Assembly: GCA_015272215.1 (NCBI GenBank)
Contig: JACYMD010000128.1
Location: forward strand, 62,001-126,000
DNA from: Rivularia sp. T60_A2020_040
GTDB taxonomy: Bacteria > Cyanobacteriota > Cyanobacteriia > Cyanobacteriales > Nostocaceae
Direction of reading: 5' to 3'
DNA: 64,000 nucleotides
The notes under the pieces are model-generated. The model was not told the origin of the DNA, made no database searches, and worked only from the letters and a program-made list of their open reading frames with translations. This document shows, one piece after another, positions 15,961 through 25,525 of the stretch; position 1 is the stretch's first letter, and the number at the start of each line of letters is the position of its first letter. Made by a program: the position numbers and the translations under genes.

Positions 15961-18654
15961 ATGACCCAAGAAACCCCCGTACCGCTTCTAGATTTAGCGC
16001 CAAAACTCAAACGTCCCCTTTCTCTGTGGAATCCTTTAGATTACTTGCTCTTATTGTATTGGGTGTTTTATTTCCCCCAAGCTTTGCGGTGGTATGTGGA
16101 TACTTTTGGGGGTGGGTATATTCCGGAAGCGGAAATGAATTGGCGTAATGCTGTTCAGCGTAATTTGTTTTTCCAAGGGTTGTTATTAACAGTTGTCACA
16201 CCATTTGTCACATCATTTATTGTCAGTAGAATTCTACAGAGTATAGGTGTTTCTATAGATTGGTTTTGGGTGGCAAGTGGCGGCGTGGTGAGTGGCGTGG
16301 CTTTTGTCGTGGTAAGTGGCGTGGCTTTTGGCGTGGCTTTTGGCGTGGCTTTTGGCGTGACAAGTGGCGGCGTGGTAAGTGGCGGCGTGCTTTTTGGCGT
16401 GGCTTTAGGCGTGGGTTTTGGAGTGGCAAGTGGTGTGGGTTTTGGCGTGGCAAGGGGCGTGGCAAGGGGCGTGGCTTTTAGCGTGCTTTTTGGCGTGGGT
16501 TTTGGCGTGGCAAGGGGCGTGGCTTTTGGCGTGGCAAGTGGTGTGGGTTTTGGCGTGGCAAGGGGCGTGGCGCTTCTCCGTGCAGACAGTTGGTTTATTG
16601 CTTTATTCTTCAATATTAGATACCTGCAAAAAAGTAGCTTAGTTTTTTTACGCATTACTTCACTACCCATACCTTTTCTTTCTGTTCGCTTAAGAAAATG
16701 GCTGCAACAGGATTGGGAAACAGGTTTGAAAAACATTAATCAACTGCTTGCATATACCTTGCAATTTATCCCTGTTGTCAAAGCTGTTAATCAAGTACTT
16801 GCTAAAACTCCTGCCGAACAAATTGTTTATCGTGTCTCTCAGTTAGCTGAAGCACCTTTTGATTGGAATTTAGTGCGTTTTGTATCTGCTGATTTGAATG
16901 AAAAACTGAAGTCTGAAGCTATTAGAGGTATACCATTCTTACCTATGAAACGAAGATTACAGAATCGTTTCTCAGCAGAAATACGTCTAGACTCTTTAGT
17001 TGGTGCATCTGCTGCTGGTTTTTGGTATCTCCACGAAAAAAACCCAGCCCAAGCAGAAGAAGCTTTTGCAGTAGTACGTTCTATTTTTTATGGCGAAGAG
17101 ATGTACGCCCTTGCCAAAACTCTGACAGTTTTTCAAGGAACAAAAGTTTTTGACGACATTGCCAGAATCTCTGTAGAAACGTTACATTTAACGTCTTTAA
17201 AATCGTCGCAAGAAACCCTTTTACGCCCAAATACTTGGCAGGCAATTTTTAACTTGCACCGTGTTGTGGAAGATATTCAACTTGTAAAACGCAGTGCATC
17301 CCGTGCAACCCGTGCCTTTGCTCTCAACCACGCCCAAGGAGAACTTACCAACATCCTAAATAATTCCCAAACTCTACCCCAAGCAGAAAAAGGAATCATC
17401 ATTGATATAGCCCAAACTTGGCAAAAAGCTTTACTGCAAATAGCTGGTGAGGTAGGAGAAGTCACCATTACCCAACCTATCCGCAATCCCTACATTATCG
17501 GCGATCCAGTTATGGGGGAAAAATTCGTCGGAAGGGAAGAAGTGATGAGAGAGCTTGAAGAGTTATGGGTGAGAGGTGAGCAATTACAATCTGTGGTAAT
17601 TTACGGTCACAGGCGCATGGGTAAAACTTCGATTTTACGCAATGCTGCTAATTCTGTAGGTTCTGGGGTAAGGTTAGCTTACGTGAATATGTTAATTGCT
17701 GGCAATATTTCTGAGGGAGTTGGGGAAGTTTTGATGGCGATATGTGACGCTGTTTCCGAAGCTGTAAATGTTCCACCTCCGGATGATGAAAAGTTACTCA
17801 AGCTTCCCGAACGTACTTTTGAAAGATATTTGAAACAGGTTGTAGAGACTTTCCATACAACGTCTTTACGGGGTTTAATTATCGCCATTGATGAGTTTGA
17901 GAAAATCGAAGAATTAATTGCAGCAGGAAAAATTTCTGCAAATTTTCTTGGTTATCTGCGCGGATTATTGCAAATGAATTCTCAAGTTGCTTTTGCATTT
18001 GCAGGTTTGCATACTTTGGAAGAGATGACAGCAGATTATTTTCAACCTTTCTTCGCTAGCGTTATTCCCATTCATGTGGGTTTTATGGAACCTGCTGTTA
18101 CCCGTCAAATCCTTGCTAATCCCGTAGAATTTTCAGAGAATGCAACGTCTACAGAGGAAGAATTTCTTCTCGACTATAAACCCGAAGCATTAGATAAAAT
18201 CTACGAATTCACCCACGGACAACCTTATTTAGTACAATTAATCGGCTTTGTGCTAGTTCGTCGTTACAATGACCAAGTGTTTGAAATGGGACGAAAGCGC
18301 GACTCGGTTTTCACGGTGGAAGATGTGGAAGCAGTTGTTAATAATACTGAGTTGTTTAAACGGGGACGCTACTATTTTGATGGCGTTTGGAGTCAAGCAG
18401 CCCAGGGAGCGGAAGGGCAACAAGCTATACTTCGGGTACTTGCACCGCATCCACAGGGGTTGAGTTATGAGGATGTTATGGGGGAAGTTTTTAAAGAAGG
18501 TTTTGACGAGGAAAATTTACAAGAAGCAATCAAAACTTTAAAAAACCATGATGTTGTTAAAGAGACTCAGGGACGGTTGTATATTATTGTGGAATTATTT
18601 CGCCGTTGGTTGGTAAAGGAAATAGACATCTCCGGAAAAGATGTAGAGACGTAG
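15961..18654 (+). CDS. Membrane-anchored AAA ATPase with glycine-zipper repeat tract
   Basis: The 897-residue protein (from ATG 15961, preferred for its leader GAGAAGC; the frame opens 30 bases earlier) has an N-terminal hydrophobic part (DYLLLLYWVFYFP; FFQGLLLTVVTPFVTSFIV). Then comes a tract of about 100 residues (roughly 103-205) made of GVAF/GVAS/GVAR tetrads. A middle region follows and an AAA domain with GREEVMRELEELW, Walker A GHRRMGKTS near residue 553 and Walker B LIIAIDEFEK near 645. A winged-helix-like C-terminus ends the protein (GLSYEDVMGEVF). The GxxxG repeat suggests packed membrane helices. The last ten residues come from a MITE. It follows the CHAT/AAA genes on the same strand. 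Function unknown; a STAND-type membrane effector or sensor is plausible. Confidence 0.8.
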   Translation: MTQETPVPLLDLAPKLKRPLSLWNPLDYLLLLYWVFYFPQALRWYVDTFGGGYIPEAEMNWRNAVQRNLFFQGLLLTVVTPFVTSFIVSRILQSIGVSIDWFWVASGGVVSGVAFVVVSGVAFGVAFGVAFGVTSGGVVSGGVLFGVALGVGFGVASGVGFGVARGVARGVAFSVLFGVGFGVARGVAFGVASGVGFGVARGVALLRADSWFIALFFNIRYLQKSSLVFLRITSLPIPFLSVRLRKWLQQDWETGLKNINQLLAYTLQFIPVVKAVNQVLAKTPAEQIVYRVSQLAEAPFDWNLVRFVSADLNEKLKSEAIRGIPFLPMKRRLQNRFSAEIRLDSLVGASAAGFWYLHEKNPAQAEEAFAVVRSIFYGEEMYALAKTLTVFQGTKVFDDIARISVETLHLTSLKSSQETLLRPNTWQAIFNLHRVVEDIQLVKRSASRATRAFALNHAQGELTNILNNSQTLPQAEKGIIIDIAQTWQKALLQIAGEVGEVTITQPIRNPYIIGDPVMGEKFVGREEVMRELEELWVRGEQLQSVVIYGHRRMGKTSILRNAANSVGSGVRLAYVNMLIAGNISEGVGEVLMAICDAVSEAVNVPPPDDEKLLKLPERTFERYLKQVVETFHTTSLRGLIIAIDEFEKIEELIAAGKISANFLGYLRGLLQMNSQVAFAFAGLHTLEEMTADYFQPFFASVIPIHVGFMEPAVTRQILANPVEFSENATSTEEEFLLDYKPEALDKIYEFTHGQPYLVQLIGFVLVRRYNDQVFEMGRKRDSVFTVEDVEAVVNNTELFKRGRYYFDGVWSQAAQGAEGQQAILRVLAPHPQGLSYEDVMGEVFKEGFDEENLQEAIKTLKNHDVVKETQGRLYIIVELFRRWLVKEIDISGKDVET
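16270..16575 (+). repeat. 12-bp coding repeat giving GVAF-type tetrads
   Basis: About 25 imperfect copies of GGCGTGGCTTTT / GGCGTGGCAAGT encode GVxx tetrads, with two single-Gly insertions (GVTS-G, GVVS-G). Some 23 of 25 tetrads start with Gly. The strong strand asymmetry (G and T rich on the plus strand) produces long false open frames on both strands. Confidence 0.9.
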
Positions 18655-18713
18655 CAATGCTACGTCTCTACAAAGGTTTTGGACAACGCATAATTAATTT
18701 CCGGAGATGTCTA
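18623..18713. mobile_element. 91-bp MITE-like element with 16-bp terminal inverted repeats
   Basis: Perfect ends TAGACATCTCCGGAAA (18623-18638) and TTTCCGGAGATGTCTA (18698-18713) enclose a nested hairpin TGTAGAGACGTAGCA-A-TGCTACGTCTCTACA (18642-18672, 15-bp stem). The outer TA at both ends could be a TA target duplication as in IS630/mariner-type elements, which is an inference. The element overlaps the 3' end of the membrane AAA gene and supplies its stop codon. Confidence 0.75.
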
Positions 18714-18749
18714 ATGTAGAAAATCAACAGTCCCATTTTCAACCAAGGT

Positions 18750-19118
18750 TTAGAGTCCAAATCCCGTAACAATATTTAAAGCAGTACGTATAGATTCCCA
18801 ATATTCTTCCTCTAATTCACCAAGCTTACCTAAAATACGACGGTAATCTACAGCGCGAATTTGCCCTACATCAATAAAACGTTCTTTATCTAATCCATTT
18901 GCAGGAGTTGGTTTAACATTCACTATGTAAGGAGCTTCTTTACTTCCGGGTCGAAAGGGCATCACAATAGTTAATAGCCCATATTGGTTCATGATGTCAT
19001 TTTGAACTATTAGACAAGGGCGTGTTTTTTGCGCTTCAGCCCCTACTGTTGGATCGAGTTTTACCCAACGAATTTCTCCTCGTCGATACGTTAAGTTATT
19101 CTGAGGCATTAATCCCAT
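18750..19118 (-). CDS. MazF/PemK-type toxin endoribonuclease
   Basis: This is a predicted mRNA interferase of a type II toxin-antitoxin system. The SH3-like MazF fold is visible: YRRGEIRWVKLDPTVGAEAQKTRPCLIVQND with the conserved Arg-Pro-Cys-Leu-Ile-Val strand, then LTIVMPF and the C-terminal DVGQIRAVDYRRILGKLG. Length 122 is normal. The annotated first Met overlaps the antitoxin gene by 23 bases; Met4 (19109) would reduce this to 14. Overlap implies translational coupling. It reads opposite to the CHAT/AAA genes and may help keep the accessory region in the genome. Confidence 0.88.
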   Translation of the reverse strand: MGLMPQNNLTYRRGEIRWVKLDPTVGAEAQKTRPCLIVQNDIMNQYGLLTIVMPFRPGSKEAPYIVNVKPTPANGLDKERFIDVGQIRAVDYRRILGKLGELEEEYWESIRTALNIVTGFGL

Positions 19119-19326
19119 CTCCTACAACAGCATCCCAAGCAGCAATTTCAGCTTGATACTCTGAGTCTTGGGCATCCTCTTGTAGAGCGGTAATCATTTG
19201 CGATTCTAAATTACGACGACGATATTCTGCTAAAAGTGCGTTTATATAGGCACTACGATTACCTTTTGACTGAGAATCTACAAATTGCAAGATGTCATCT
19301 TCTAAAGTGATTGTGACTTTCTGCAT
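19096..19326 (-). CDS. Ribbon-helix-helix antitoxin
   Basis: The 76-residue protein starts MQKVTITLEDDILQFVD, a typical ribbon-helix-helix strand and helix, followed by SKGNRSAYINALLAEYRRRN and an acidic C-terminal tail that would bind and neutralise the toxin. It precedes and overlaps the MazF-type gene. The RHH domain would repress the operon's own promoter, as in the family. Its first 19 codons and upstream DNA are copied at 14208-14310. Confidence 0.86.
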   Translation of the reverse strand: MQKVTITLEDDILQFVDSQSKGNRSAYINALLAEYRRRNLESQMITALQEDAQDSEYQAEIAAWDAVVGDGINASE

Positions 19327-19363
19327 TAGTCTTACTTAAATATATGACTCAGTTATCTTATCA

Positions 19364-19999
19364 TTATCCCAACCAACAAATCGCTTTCAAAACCTGTAAC
19401 AACTCAATCGCTCGCTGGGATTCCATCAAATTTAATGATGGCATTAACTGATATATGGGAGGATTTCCCTGTTGAATATACACAAATTGATATTCCCTTC
19501 CGTTGGTAGTCAAACCCCATACTGATTTTTGATGTTCTAAACATTCATAAGCGTAAGTAAGTAATTGCGGTAAACCCTCGAAGACATCAATACCGCTATT
19601 TTTAGATTCAATTACTAGAACCCAAAATGATTTCGCTGTGTTTAATTTTGTTTTATTAATAGCTAAAATATCCAGTCTACCTGTAACTTTTGTATCTTCG
19701 TCTTCAATAACTATATCGGCAATATTTTCTTCTAAAGCTATCTTAATCGGAGAGCGATAAAAGCCAGCTAACCGCATCAATGGAAAAACTGTTAAAGCTT
19801 TGACTAATCCTTCTAGAACTTTACTTTCAATAATATAATTATCAAAATCCGTGCGAATTTGTAAAAGTTCTTGTCTTTCAAATTCACTTAAAGGCTCTAG
19901 CGATAACAATGATGTGAATGAATCATTGTATTGCCTTTGATAGCCAAAAAGACGGTGAATATCCCCTATTGATAAGTTTTTACTTTGGAGAATTGCCAT
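19364..19999 (-). CDS. Orphan PD-(D/E)XK nuclease-like protein
   Basis: The 211-residue protein resembles the small cyanobacterial proteins often labelled restriction endonuclease subunit R. A nuclease core is visible: GRLDIL with the acidic residue, then FWVLVIESKNS as the ExK half, followed by a helix with LPQLLTYAYECL and the strand SVWGLTTNGREYQFVYI. There is no helicase, methylase or specificity subunit nearby, so it is not a complete restriction system. It lies 37 bases upstream of the antitoxin start on the same strand and could be cotranscribed with the toxin-antitoxin pair. Target and role are unknown. Confidence 0.7.
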   Translation of the reverse strand: MAILQSKNLSIGDIHRLFGYQRQYNDSFTSLLSLEPLSEFERQELLQIRTDFDNYIIESKVLEGLVKALTVFPLMRLAGFYRSPIKIALEENIADIVIEDEDTKVTGRLDILAINKTKLNTAKSFWVLVIESKNSGIDVFEGLPQLLTYAYECLEHQKSVWGLTTNGREYQFVYIQQGNPPIYQLMPSLNLMESQRAIELLQVLKAICWLG

Positions 20000-20161
20000 A
20001 AGGTTAATTATTGTGGTTTGTTAAATTATTAACCCACCTTCGTTGGGTTTCGTCTGTGTAGATGCGGTAACAAAGCGCCAGATTAATCCTAATTTACCAT
20101 TCCCACTCAAATTAAAACAGTTATAACTTGAAGAAGAAACTGTAGATAGGAAAACAGTTAT

Positions 20162-22615
20162 ATGGGATGGACACCATTAAGAGAACGTCTTAATCGATTA
20201 CCGCTGATTCTGGCTGGACCAATTTTACGACGCACCGAACCCGATTCTGTAACTGTATGGGTGGCTTTAAAAGCAAGTCGTCGTGTAACTTTAACAATAT
20301 TTGACCAAAATCATAATTTCTTATTTGAAAGTACTAGAACTACGGCAAGAATTGGCATTAATTTACACGTTGTTGCTGTGACTGCTAAGGCTTCATCAAA
20401 TGTACTGATTAATGGTGAAAATTATCTCTACGATTTAGATTTTGGTAATGGTGAATTACTTAATAGTCCTGGTATATTAACTACTGAGGGAACGCTCGAA
20501 GATATTACTTATCCTCAATATAAATTACCTTCTTTTGCATTACCACCAAACGATTTAAAAGATTTACGGATTATTCACGGTTCTTGTCGTAAACCCCACG
20601 GTGAAAGTTTGGATGCACTTGTTGCTGTGGATAAAATGATTAAAGAAGCGTTGGAAAAAGACTCCCAAAAACGACCTCATCAACTGTTTTTAACGGGAGA
20701 CCAAATTTATGCTGATGATGTTGCTGATGTATTACTTTTCATGTTGATGGATGCAGGAGAAACACTTTTAGGATGGTCGGAAAAGTTACCGAATGTTGAA
20801 AATTTAGCAGAATTAAAACCGGGGAAACGCAATAATTTAGCAACAAAAATTGCTGGTTTTACTTCAAGTATTGGTAAATTTAGTAATCTGACAAATCTTG
20901 CCAAAAGTCATCTATTTACTTATGGGGAATATTTGGCAATGTATTTATTTGCTTGGAGTGATGTACTGTGGATTGATGCGGAATTTTTTCCCGATTTTAT
21001 AGATGTTAATTCCGAACATTGGCAAGCTAAAAATGATGAAAAGAAAGCTTACGATCAAGAAGTTAAATATATTAAAGATTTTTGGTCAACTCTCAAAAAC
21101 GTCAGACGTGCTTTAGCAAATGTTCCGACTTATATGATATTCGATGACCACGAAATTACCGATGATTGGTATTTGAATATGGCTTGGTGTTCCCGTATTC
21201 TCAATCAACCTTTGGGAAAACGGGTTTTACAAAATGGGATGTTAGCTTATACTATTTGTCAGGCTTGGGGTAATACACCAGAACAGTTTGAAAAAGATAC
21301 CAAAGGTGAAATATTACTCAAAGCTGCTGTAGCTTGGTCAGTGAGTGGTGGGATGAATACCACTTGTGAATCACAAATTAATCGTGCTGTCGGTTTACCG
21401 AGTGTTGTAGAGATTCAACAGAATTCAAAAAAATTACCTCATTTTGAGGATACATTAACTTGGCATTATATAGTTAATGGTCCCGGTTATGAAGTTATAT
21501 TACTTGATACCCGCACTTGGCGAGAATTTCCCGGTAAACAATTTGATTTTCCCGCACTTATTAGTCAGGAAGGTTACGAAGAACAAATATCAAAATTAGT
21601 GCGTCGGGATGATGTAAAAGTTACTTTTATTGTGTCTCCAAGTCCGTTTATTGGTGTACCTTTTGTAGAAAACATTCAAAAAATTGCTAAAAGTTTTTAC
21701 GAGAAAATTGGTAATGCAGCTTGGGGTTTTGATACTGAAGCTTGGGCATTAAATGAAACTGCATTTGAACGAATGCTTGCTCAATTAGCATTACGAGCAT
21801 TACCTGATTCAAAAAGTCGTGTAGTGTTTTTATCTGGTGATGTTCACTATAGTTTTGCTGCGCGTTTACAATATTCAACAATCCATCCTTTTGAAAGTTC
21901 TCAACCAGTTAATTGTGAATTAGTAGTTGCTCAATTAACTAGCAGTTCATTTAAGAATGAAGTCAGCGGTATGGGTGGTAGTCATTCTGCACACAAAAAA
22001 GGTTTTGTTCCTATTGGAGTTAGTAGCGATTTACCAACAGCAGAAGTATTAGGATGGGGAAATCAACAAGGAAAAGAAGCAGAAGTTGGTAATATTTGTC
22101 TGCTTGTTGAAGATGTATTTCAACGCATTCCTTTGAAAATTAAAGGTAATCCCGGAACAGTTGATTTAGTTAAACAAAGAAATATGTTTCGCAGTGTAGA
22201 AATCACAAAAAAACCCGAATGGTGGTATAGAATTGATTTTCTCGCAGCTAAAGACGAAGAATTAAGCAAATTCAAAGCTGAAAAGATTGAAACTACTTAT
22301 GCAATTGCTCCATTACCAAAAGAAAATCGTAAACCAGCTTTAGAAAAATATTTATCAATGGCAAGAAATTATGGCGATTATATTAATAAAAAGGGACACG
22401 GTACAGAAATTGTCGGTTTAAATAATTTGGGTGAAATCACTTTTGATTTAGTTGATGGTAAAGAAGTTGTAGTTCAAACTCTGTGGTGGAGATTGGAAAG
22501 TCAAGAAAATGGCAAAATGTTAGAACCATTTCCTTTGACTCGCTGTGAAGTATCTTTAGATTTTGATGATCAACAACATCCGATCAATGATGTAATTAAG
22601 GAAGTTGATAGTTGA
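20162..22615 (+). CDS. PhoD-like metallophosphatase
   Basis: This is a predicted calcium/iron-type phosphodiesterase or phosphatase of the PhoD superfamily. Motifs: LTGDQIYADDVAD (metal-binding Asp and Gln), MIFDDHEITDDWYLN and FLSGDVHYSF with the terminal histidine. An N-terminal beta-domain (RTEPDSVTVWVALKASRRVTLTIFD) is typical of PhoD. At 817 residues it is far longer than the usual 450-600, with large inserts between metal motifs and a C-terminal beta-rich extension. No signal peptide is seen, so it may be cytosolic, unlike Tat-exported PhoD. It stands alone with its own promoter region. Confidence 0.85.
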   Translation: MGWTPLRERLNRLPLILAGPILRRTEPDSVTVWVALKASRRVTLTIFDQNHNFLFESTRTTARIGINLHVVAVTAKASSNVLINGENYLYDLDFGNGELLNSPGILTTEGTLEDITYPQYKLPSFALPPNDLKDLRIIHGSCRKPHGESLDALVAVDKMIKEALEKDSQKRPHQLFLTGDQIYADDVADVLLFMLMDAGETLLGWSEKLPNVENLAELKPGKRNNLATKIAGFTSSIGKFSNLTNLAKSHLFTYGEYLAMYLFAWSDVLWIDAEFFPDFIDVNSEHWQAKNDEKKAYDQEVKYIKDFWSTLKNVRRALANVPTYMIFDDHEITDDWYLNMAWCSRILNQPLGKRVLQNGMLAYTICQAWGNTPEQFEKDTKGEILLKAAVAWSVSGGMNTTCESQINRAVGLPSVVEIQQNSKKLPHFEDTLTWHYIVNGPGYEVILLDTRTWREFPGKQFDFPALISQEGYEEQISKLVRRDDVKVTFIVSPSPFIGVPFVENIQKIAKSFYEKIGNAAWGFDTEAWALNETAFERMLAQLALRALPDSKSRVVFLSGDVHYSFAARLQYSTIHPFESSQPVNCELVVAQLTSSSFKNEVSGMGGSHSAHKKGFVPIGVSSDLPTAEVLGWGNQQGKEAEVGNICLLVEDVFQRIPLKIKGNPGTVDLVKQRNMFRSVEITKKPEWWYRIDFLAAKDEELSKFKAEKIETTYAIAPLPKENRKPALEKYLSMARNYGDYINKKGHGTEIVGLNNLGEITFDLVDGKEVVVQTLWWRLESQENGKMLEPFPLTRCEVSLDFDDQQHPINDVIKEVDS

Positions 22616-22676
22616 TGGTTGTTGGTTGATAGTTGACAGTAACCTTTGACCTTTTACCTTTTACAATTATTGATTA

Positions 22677-22946
22677 TCAAAAAGCTTGAACCCATTCTTT
22701 GACAAAATATTCAGTCCAAATTCCATTTTTCCAATAAGGATCATTTTCTACTAATTGACGTACTGTCTCTTCATCAGGTGCTTGGTAAATCCCAAAAACC
22801 TGAGTTGTATCCTTTGTTGGACCAATTGTAATTAAAATACCATCTTCCTTCTGCTTTTTTAATCCATCTAAATGTTCTTGACGATAAGGTGCGCGTTTTT
22901 CTAAAACGTTCTCGCAGTAGCTGCCCCACATTATATATTTATTCAT
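22677..22946 (-). CDS. YCII-family protein
   Basis: The 89-residue protein folds as a ferredoxin-like dimer in the YCII/dimeric alpha-beta barrel family. Visible signs are YIMWGSYCENVLEKRAPYRQEHLDGL with a conserved histidine, GILITIGPTKD and FGIYQAPDEETVRQLVENDPYWKNGIW, which has the family's D-P-(Y/F) pattern. YCII proteins include chlorocatechol dechlorinases, but most are of unknown role. It ends 143 bases before the pheT stop region on the same strand, separated by repeats. Confidence 0.85.
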   Translation of the reverse strand: MNKYIMWGSYCENVLEKRAPYRQEHLDGLKKQKEDGILITIGPTKDTTQVFGIYQAPDEETVRQLVENDPYWKNGIWTEYFVKEWVQAF

Positions 22947-23011
22947 GATTGCTTGTTGATTTAATGGATGACACTGATGACACGGATAATTAATAACTAA
23001 CTCTTAACTCC

Positions 23012-23086
23012 GGTACAGACGTAGCATTGCTACGTCTCTACAATTCCTAACTCATAATCCAAAATCTAAAATCCAAAATCCAAAAT
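23012..23086. repeat. Hairpin GTACAGACGTAGCA family plus AAAATCC tandem units
   Basis: The hairpin at 23012-23042 has a 14-bp stem with one mismatch and is nearly identical to the copies at 18642 and 54260. It is followed by four units of (T)CCAAAATCTAAAA at 23048-23086, ending at the pheT stop codon. Confidence 0.7.
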
Positions 23087-23089
23087 TGA

Positions 23090-25525
23090 TCAGCTTCTCA
23101 AACTTACCCCAAATTTCTCAACCAAAGTATCTCTAACTTTTTGATGTACTGGTTCTACATCTGCATCAGTAAGAGTACGATCGCGCAAACGATAAATCAA
23201 CCGAAATGCTAAACTTCTTTGTCCTGATGGTACTTTATCACCGCGATATTCATCAAATAATTCGACGGATTCTAATAAATTTTTAGCTGAAGAAGTAATT
23301 GCTTTTTCAATTTCGGCAACTGTTAAGTTAATCGGTGCAAAAAATGCTATATCTCGATCTGATGGCGGATAGGTAGAATAAGATTTGAATCCTGGTGTCT
23401 GTATATCATCACTATCAAGCTCATCTAAAATTACATCTAGATTCAGTTGAAATACATAGACATCATCTGGTAAATCTCTTTCGCTACGGACTTGGGGATG
23501 CACTTGTCCAAATACACCCAATCTGTTACCTTTAATCCAAAGTGAAGCGGTACGTCCGGGATGTAAACGCTCGTTGCGTCGATCTGGCTGATATTCTACC
23601 TGCAATCCCATGACTTGAAAGACGCTTTCTAAAATACCTTTGGCTTCAAACCAACTTAGCGATCGCGAACTACCACTGTTCATCCATTTACTGTTTGTAA
23701 TATCACCTCCGATGATTCCTGCTACAATATCTGTTTCTTGAAAACCGTCTTCTTCTTCCCAAAAAATTCTTCCGATTTCAAAACCATTAAGCGCACCGTT
23801 TCCTTGTTCGATATTATATTGAAATGCATCAATCAAACCGGATATCAAATCGGTTCGTAATGCAGAATATTCTGTAAACAAAGGATTACTTAATACTACC
23901 TGTCTTTCTTCTCCCGGTTTCACCAAAGAGTAATGCATTAATTCTGTTAATCCAGCAGCACGAAATGCGGCTCGTAATTTACGAATGAATTCTTGATCTG
24001 CTGGTAAATAACCAATTTCTGTTTTTTCGGGTAAGGTATCGCAAAGGTTATTATAACCATACAAACGAGCGATTTCCTCAATCAAATCAATTTCTCTTTC
24101 TAAGTCACGATAACGATAAGCTGGTATGGAAACTGTCCAAGTTCCATCACCAGAAACTGTTAACCGGCACCCCAATGCAGTTAAAATTCGCTCTACATCT
24201 TCGCTCTTAATTTCTCCGTTTTCTTCTCCCAATTCTACAGGACCAAGTATTTGATTAACTCGATCTAAACGTAACTCAATTGAACGAGTCCAAGTTGAAA
24301 TATTGGGAAGAGTATCGGAAGTTTTTCTGGTTGTTAAAGTTCCACCAGCAATTTCCACAATCAAGGATAAAGCACGACGACAAGCAATTTCTAATTCTGC
24401 ATGATTCACTCCTCGTTCGTATCTAGTAGAAGATTCACTCCTCAAACCAACGCTACGAGATGAACGACGAATTGCGACTGTATCAAACAACGCTGCCTCT
24501 AAAACTAAGTTTTCGGTTCCATCATGGACTTCGCTTTCTTCCCCACCCATGACTCCCGCTAAAGCTACGGGTTTGTTGTTAACTGTAATCAATAAATTTT
24601 GAGTTGATAATTTACGGGTTTTTCCATCCAGGGTTTTGAAAGATTCCCCGTTACTCGCAAACCTTACCCCAATCTTAATATTTTCACTACCAGCAATTGC
24701 TTGGAGTCGATCGCGGTCAAATGCGTGTAGCGGTTGTCCCCATTCCAACATGACATAGTTAGTAATATCAACTATGTTGCTAATCGGTCTGACTCCCGCA
24801 GCTAATAACCGTTGCTGCAACCAGTCGGGAGATGGAGCGATTTTTACTTGTTCTATAACCGTTCCAATGTATGCAGGACAAGCTTGAGTCTCGTCAATTT
24901 CTATACTTAAATTTCCTGCACCTTCAGGAACCGAAATTTCTTCTGGTTGAGAAATTTTCAGTTTTCCACCAGTTATGGCTGCAACTTCCCGCGCTATTCC
25001 TACCATACACAAAGCATCGGCACGGTTTGCTGTTGCGGTGACATCCAAAATTACATCATCCAACCCCAACAACGGACGTACATCCGAACCTAATTGTAGG
25101 TTTTCCCCAGTAAAAATATGAATTCCGTCTACATCGGTAGGTAAACCAAGTTCTTCCAAAGAACAAATCATTCCTTGAGAAGGTACCCCCCGGAGTTTCG
25201 CGGGTTTAATCTTTAAATCTTTATTGGGGAGGTAAGTACCGACAGTCGCAACTGGCACATAGATATCTGCACATACATTAGCAGCACCGCAGACAATATT
25301 TAAAATTTCGCCTTTACCCACATCAACTTGACAAACGCTGAGTTTATCAGCATTTGGATGCTGTTCGCGTTCGATAACTTTCCCGATTACAACCCCGTCA
25401 GCCCAAGTCCGACGGTCTTCGATATCTTCGACTTCAAACCCGGCTAATGTCAGTGTTTCTGCTAGGTCTTCGGGACTTAATTTTAACTCTACAAGTTCTT
25501 GTAGCCAATTTAAAGAAATACGCAT
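23090..25525 (-). CDS. pheT: Phenylalanyl-tRNA synthetase beta subunit
   Basis: It forms the alpha2-beta2 enzyme that charges tRNA-Phe. The 811-residue protein has the N-terminal [14 protein letters not shown], the EMAPII-like tRNA-binding domain ([26 protein letters not shown], about 45-150), the B3/B4 editing domain ([20 protein letters not shown]), the B5 domain (about 420-500), the catalytic-like core, and the C-terminal ferredoxin-fold anticodon-binding domain ([13 protein letters not shown]). Length is normal. pheS is not adjacent, as is common in cyanobacteria. Confidence 0.96.
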   Translation of the reverse strand: MRISLNWLQELVELKLSPEDLAETLTLAGFEVEDIEDRRTWADGVVIGKVIEREQHPNADKLSVCQVDVGKGEILNIVCGAANVCADIYVPVATVGTYLPNKDLKIKPAKLRGVPSQGMICSLEELGLPTDVDGIHIFTGENLQLGSDVRPLLGLDDVILDVTATANRADALCMVGIAREVAAITGGKLKISQPEEISVPEGAGNLSIEIDETQACPAYIGTVIEQVKIAPSPDWLQQRLLAAGVRPISNIVDITNYVMLEWGQPLHAFDRDRLQAIAGSENIKIGVRFASNGESFKTLDGKTRKLSTQNLLITVNNKPVALAGVMGGEESEVHDGTENLVLEAALFDTVAIRRSSRSVGLRSESSTRYERGVNHAELEIACRRALSLIVEIAGGTLTTRKTSDTLPNISTWTRSIELRLDRVNQILGPVELGEENGEIKSEDVERILTALGCRLTVSGDGTWTVSIPAYRYRDLEREIDLIEEIARLYGYNNLCDTLPEKTEIGYLPADQEFIRKLRAAFRAAGLTELMHYSLVKPGEERQVVLSNPLFTEYSALRTDLISGLIDAFQYNIEQGNGALNGFEIGRIFWEEEDGFQETDIVAGIIGGDITNSKWMNSGSSRSLSWFEAKGILESVFQVMGLQVEYQPDRRNERLHPGRTASLWIKGNRLGVFGQVHPQVRSERDLPDDVYVFQLNLDVILDELDSDDIQTPGFKSYSTYPPSDRDIAFFAPINLTVAEIEKAITSSAKNLLESVELFDEYRGDKVPSGQRSLAFRLIYRLRDRTLTDADVEPVHQKVRDTLVEKFGVSLRS

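Noticed and set aside
16253..16642. Further short frames on both strands with WRGFWRG or PRQKPRH patterns
   Set aside because: All lie within the same DNA repeat and have no start signals or conserved domains.
16155..16736. 193-codon minus-strand frame rich in TPLATPKPTP
   Set aside because: It is the mirror of the 12-bp GVAF-coding repeat. The plus-strand frame continues into clear AAA motifs on the same gene, so this is a shadow.
19364..19999. Complete restriction-modification system
   Set aside because: Only a single nuclease-like domain is present. No methylase, helicase or specificity gene lies nearby.
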